This document shows positions 62,183 through 64,000 of a stretch of DNA of 64,000 nucleotides, one piece after another. Location: positions 2,666,001 through 2,730,000 of the forward strand of contig NZ_CP041387.1 in NCBI RefSeq assembly GCF_007005445.1, given 5' to 3'. How positions within the stretch are numbered: position 1 is the stretch's first letter; every line of letters begins with the position of its first letter. The position numbers and the translations under genes are program-made. The stretch is from Rhodopseudomonas palustris (GTDB lineage Bacteria; Pseudomonadota; Alphaproteobacteria; Rhizobiales; Xanthobacteraceae). The notes below the pieces were generated by a model. The model was not told the origin of the DNA, ran no database searches, and was given only the letters and a program-made list of their open reading frames with translations.

Positions 62183-62794
62183 TTGTTGTTGCAGAGCCCC
62201 AACAGCCAGCCGGCGACGCTCGAGCGTCGTCGCTTCCAGCGGGTGAAGGTCCACCTGCTCGGACGCTACATGCTGCCCGATCGCCGCGAATTTCCCTGCC
62301 AGGTGATCAACATGTCGCCCGGCGGACTGGCGATGCTGGCGCCCGGAATCGGCAACGTCGGCGACCGCGTGATCGCCTATCTCGATCATGTCGGCCGCGT
62401 CGAAGGCAAGATCACACGGATCATCGACAACGGCTTTGCGATGACCCTCGCGGCCACCCCGCGCAAGCGCGACAAGCTCGCCGCGCAACTGACCTGGCTG
62501 GCCAATCGCGACATCCTCAACCTGCCGGAAGATCGCCGCCACGATCGCATCGTGCCGCGCAACCCGATCGCCATCCTGACGCTCGACGACGGCAGCCGGA
62601 TGAGCTGCCGTATCATCGACATGTCGCGCTCCGGCGCCGCGATCGCCGCGGAGCATCGCCCGCCGCTGCACGCGCAAGTCCTGCTCGGACGGGTCGCGTC
62701 GCGCGTCGTCCGTCACCTCGACGACGGCTTCGCGCTGGAGTTCATCCACGAGCAGCTCGAAGAAACGCTCGAAGACAGCGTTACCGCGCGGTGA
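62183..62794 (+). CDS. Double PilZ-domain cyclic-di-GMP-binding protein
   Basis: The 203-residue protein has two PilZ modules: first RxxxR in RRRFQRVKVHL with the NMSPGG turn, then RRHDRIVPR and IDMSRSG. Each can bind cyclic-di-GMP. It begins at one of three consecutive TTG codons from 62183 (TTGTTGTTG), a rare start arrangement, with GGAA upstream. The window also encodes a GGDEF-EAL protein that could supply or remove the ligand. Confidence 0.88.
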   Translation: MLLQSPNSQPATLERRRFQRVKVHLLGRYMLPDRREFPCQVINMSPGGLAMLAPGIGNVGDRVIAYLDHVGRVEGKITRIIDNGFAMTLAATPRKRDKLAAQLTWLANRDILNLPEDRRHDRIVPRNPIAILTLDDGSRMSCRIIDMSRSGAAIAAEHRPPLHAQVLLGRVASRVVRHLDDGFALEFIHEQLEETLEDSVTAR

Positions 62795-63125
62795 ACGACG
62801 ACGCCCGCTGCAAAGCCGCCTAGCGCCGCATTTTCGCACCACTTCCCACCTGCCATCCTGCAACGTCGACCCGACGCACTGCGCGGAACGCAGTTAACGC
62901 GCGCTGCGAAGCGGTTAGCAACCGCGCGTGCCGCAGCGCTGCGCGGGTTAACAGCTCAAATTTGAATCAATTGCCGATATCTCGCATTTTATGCAAATTC
63001 GATTCAAGTATAGATCGAATTCGCGGCTAGTTTTCCGAGTATTCGCATCGACTTTACTTGGTCGATTTAGCGGCCCTGCAAATTGCTTGTGCAAATGATG
63101 GTCCCAACAAGAAACGGGGGCCACA
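62795..63125. other. AT-rich intergenic region before second BTLCP gene
   Basis: About 330 bases with no gene. Its right half is AT-rich and includes three copies of GCAAAT-like motifs. The 12-base stretch TATGCAAATTCG at 62990-63001 also occurs at 25284-25295. Confidence 0.5.
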
Positions 63126-63743
63126 ATGTCGGGCAACAGGGGATTTCGGGGGCTGGCGGTGATCGCCGCCGTCGTCGCACTGACCGCGACGGCGCAAGCC
63201 GACAACAGAGTTCGTTACGCGAGCATCGGCGACGAGACGCGCGCACCGATCGGATGGATCGAGTTCTGCTCGGACAATCCGCAGGATTGCCGCGGGGGCC
63301 GCAGCCAGGCACGCGACATCGTGCTGACGCAGACCGCCTGGCAGGATCTTTTGAAGGTCAACCGCTGGGTCAACGACAATATCAAGCCGCTGACCGACAT
63401 GGATCATTGGGGCGTGATCGAAAAGTGGTCGCTTCCGGCCGACGGTTACGGCGATTGCGAAGACTACGTACTCTTGAAGCGCAAGATGCTGATCGACGCC
63501 GGCTGGCCGCGCGAAGCGCTGCTGATCACCGTGGTGCGCGACAAGAAGAACGAAGGCCACGCGGTGCTGACGGTGAAGACCGACAAGGGCGAGTTCATCC
63601 TCGACAACCAGAACGAGGAAGTCGTCGCCTGGACCGACACCGGCTACCGCTTCGTCAAGCGGCAGTCGCAGAGCGATCCCAATGCCTGGGTCGCACTCGG
63701 CGACGGTCGTGCCGTCGCCACCGCCAGCGCCAAGCAGCGCTGA
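63126..63743 (+). CDS. Transglutaminase-like cysteine proteinase (BTLCP family), second copy
   Basis: A 205-residue exported proteinase with signal peptide (LAVIAAVVALTATAQA) and the triad Cys111 in GYGDCEDY, His145 in EGHAVLTV and Asp160 in FILDNQ. It is a paralogue of the protein at 8724-9386. LapG-type relatives cut adhesins at the cell surface. No adhesin gene is seen here. Confidence 0.9.
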   Translation: MSGNRGFRGLAVIAAVVALTATAQADNRVRYASIGDETRAPIGWIEFCSDNPQDCRGGRSQARDIVLTQTAWQDLLKVNRWVNDNIKPLTDMDHWGVIEKWSLPADGYGDCEDYVLLKRKMLIDAGWPREALLITVVRDKKNEGHAVLTVKTDKGEFILDNQNEEVVAWTDTGYRFVKRQSQSDPNAWVALGDGRAVATASAKQR

Positions 63744-63818
63744 GCGCCACCAAGACAACAGGAGAAACGCGACCCGGTCGAATCCCCACCCCTCCCCGTC
63801 CCAGACCGGATCGTGCGC

Positions 63819-63842
63819 GGCCAGCCTCCCCCAAGGCTGGCC
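63819..63842. terminator. Hairpin downstream of BTLCP gene
   Basis: GGCCAGCC and GGCTGGCC form an eight-pair stem around an eight-base loop about 75 bases after the stop. A second short hairpin (CCCC...GGGG) follows. No U-tract, so the terminator call is tentative. From here to the window end no gene is seen. Confidence 0.4.
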
Positions 63843-64000
63843 GCACCCCGTTTGGGGGTCAAGAAGCGCTGATTTTGTTGAGCTTTAGATCAGGAATCCG
63901 GCGCTATCGTACAGAACTTTCAACGAACTCCGCTGGTCATGGCGCGGAAAATCCGTGGAATTTGATCTCTGTTAGCTCTCTCTCGGTTACGAGCGATTTC

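Noticed and set aside
1..64000. CRISPR array, prophage, insertion sequence or integrase
   Set aside because: No regularly spaced repeats, transposase motifs or phage gene order seen; the only repeat family is the REP-like element.

Overview
The window is GC-rich chromosomal DNA from an alphaproteobacterium. The mix of genes (BLUF photoreceptor, PAS_5 proteins, BTLCP-family proteinases, an Omp25/31-type porin, DUF2336 and DUF3574 proteins, dense GGAG-type ribosome binding sites) suggests the Nitrobacteraceae, most likely a Rhodopseudomonas relative. That placement is inferred from protein character and codon use; no 16S gene or database search was available. I see no phage, insertion sequence, CRISPR array or integrase.

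Positions 1-14 kb hold an exopolysaccharide locus. It has two glycosyltransferases (GT25, cut by the window edge, and GT4), a Wzz/Wzc-type tyrosine autokinase, an ExoY-type priming sugar transferase, a Wzy/ligase-type membrane protein and a Wza-type outer-membrane export lipoprotein. Mixed in are a metallophosphoesterase, unrecognised secreted or small membrane proteins and a transglutaminase-like cysteine proteinase. A perfect FNR/FixK-type palindrome lies upstream of the main rightward operon, which suggests oxygen-responsive control. A tRNA-Tyr gene separates this block from core genes.

Positions 14-25 kb carry housekeeping and signalling genes: tRNA-Tyr, a TrmH-family rRNA methyltransferase, tRNA-Thr(UGU), a BLUF protein next to a PAS_5 protein, a zinc-ribbon protein behind an FNR-like box, two tiny membrane ORFs, an outer-membrane beta-barrel with a clear terminator, NAD kinase, a stand-alone response regulator with an Hpt protein, and a DUF2336 protein. 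Positions 25.3-30.8 kb form one transport and catabolism unit: ABC permease, binding protein, ATPase, a two-domain nitrilase whose second domain has lost its catalytic cysteine, and a LysR regulator.

Positions 30.8-47 kb are mostly core genes: lytic transglycosylase, hisI, folE, an IscU-like scaffold, a ClpP-like periplasmic protease, yidD, an ArsB-like transporter, a cold-shock protein, a TetR regulator divergent from an O-methyltransferase across a palindromic operator, an MFS transporter, thrS and a nitroreductase. Three genes here are damaged or unusual: a DUF3750 gene interrupted by an in-frame amber codon, an orphan HigA-type antitoxin with only the tail of its HigB toxin, and the nitroreductase, which seems to start at ATT.

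Positions 47-64 kb hold an amidohydrolase with a Tat-like leader, a PAS-GGDEF-EAL protein, a patatin-like phospholipase, a TonB receptor-PepSY-small membrane protein operon facing a TetR regulator, a CBS protein, a rhomboid protease, a convergent overlapping PAS_5/Crp pair, a double PilZ protein, and a second BTLCP-family proteinase. Cyclic-di-GMP turnover and binding, exopolysaccharide export and BTLCP proteinases all occur in this window, but nothing in the sequence ties them directly into one circuit.
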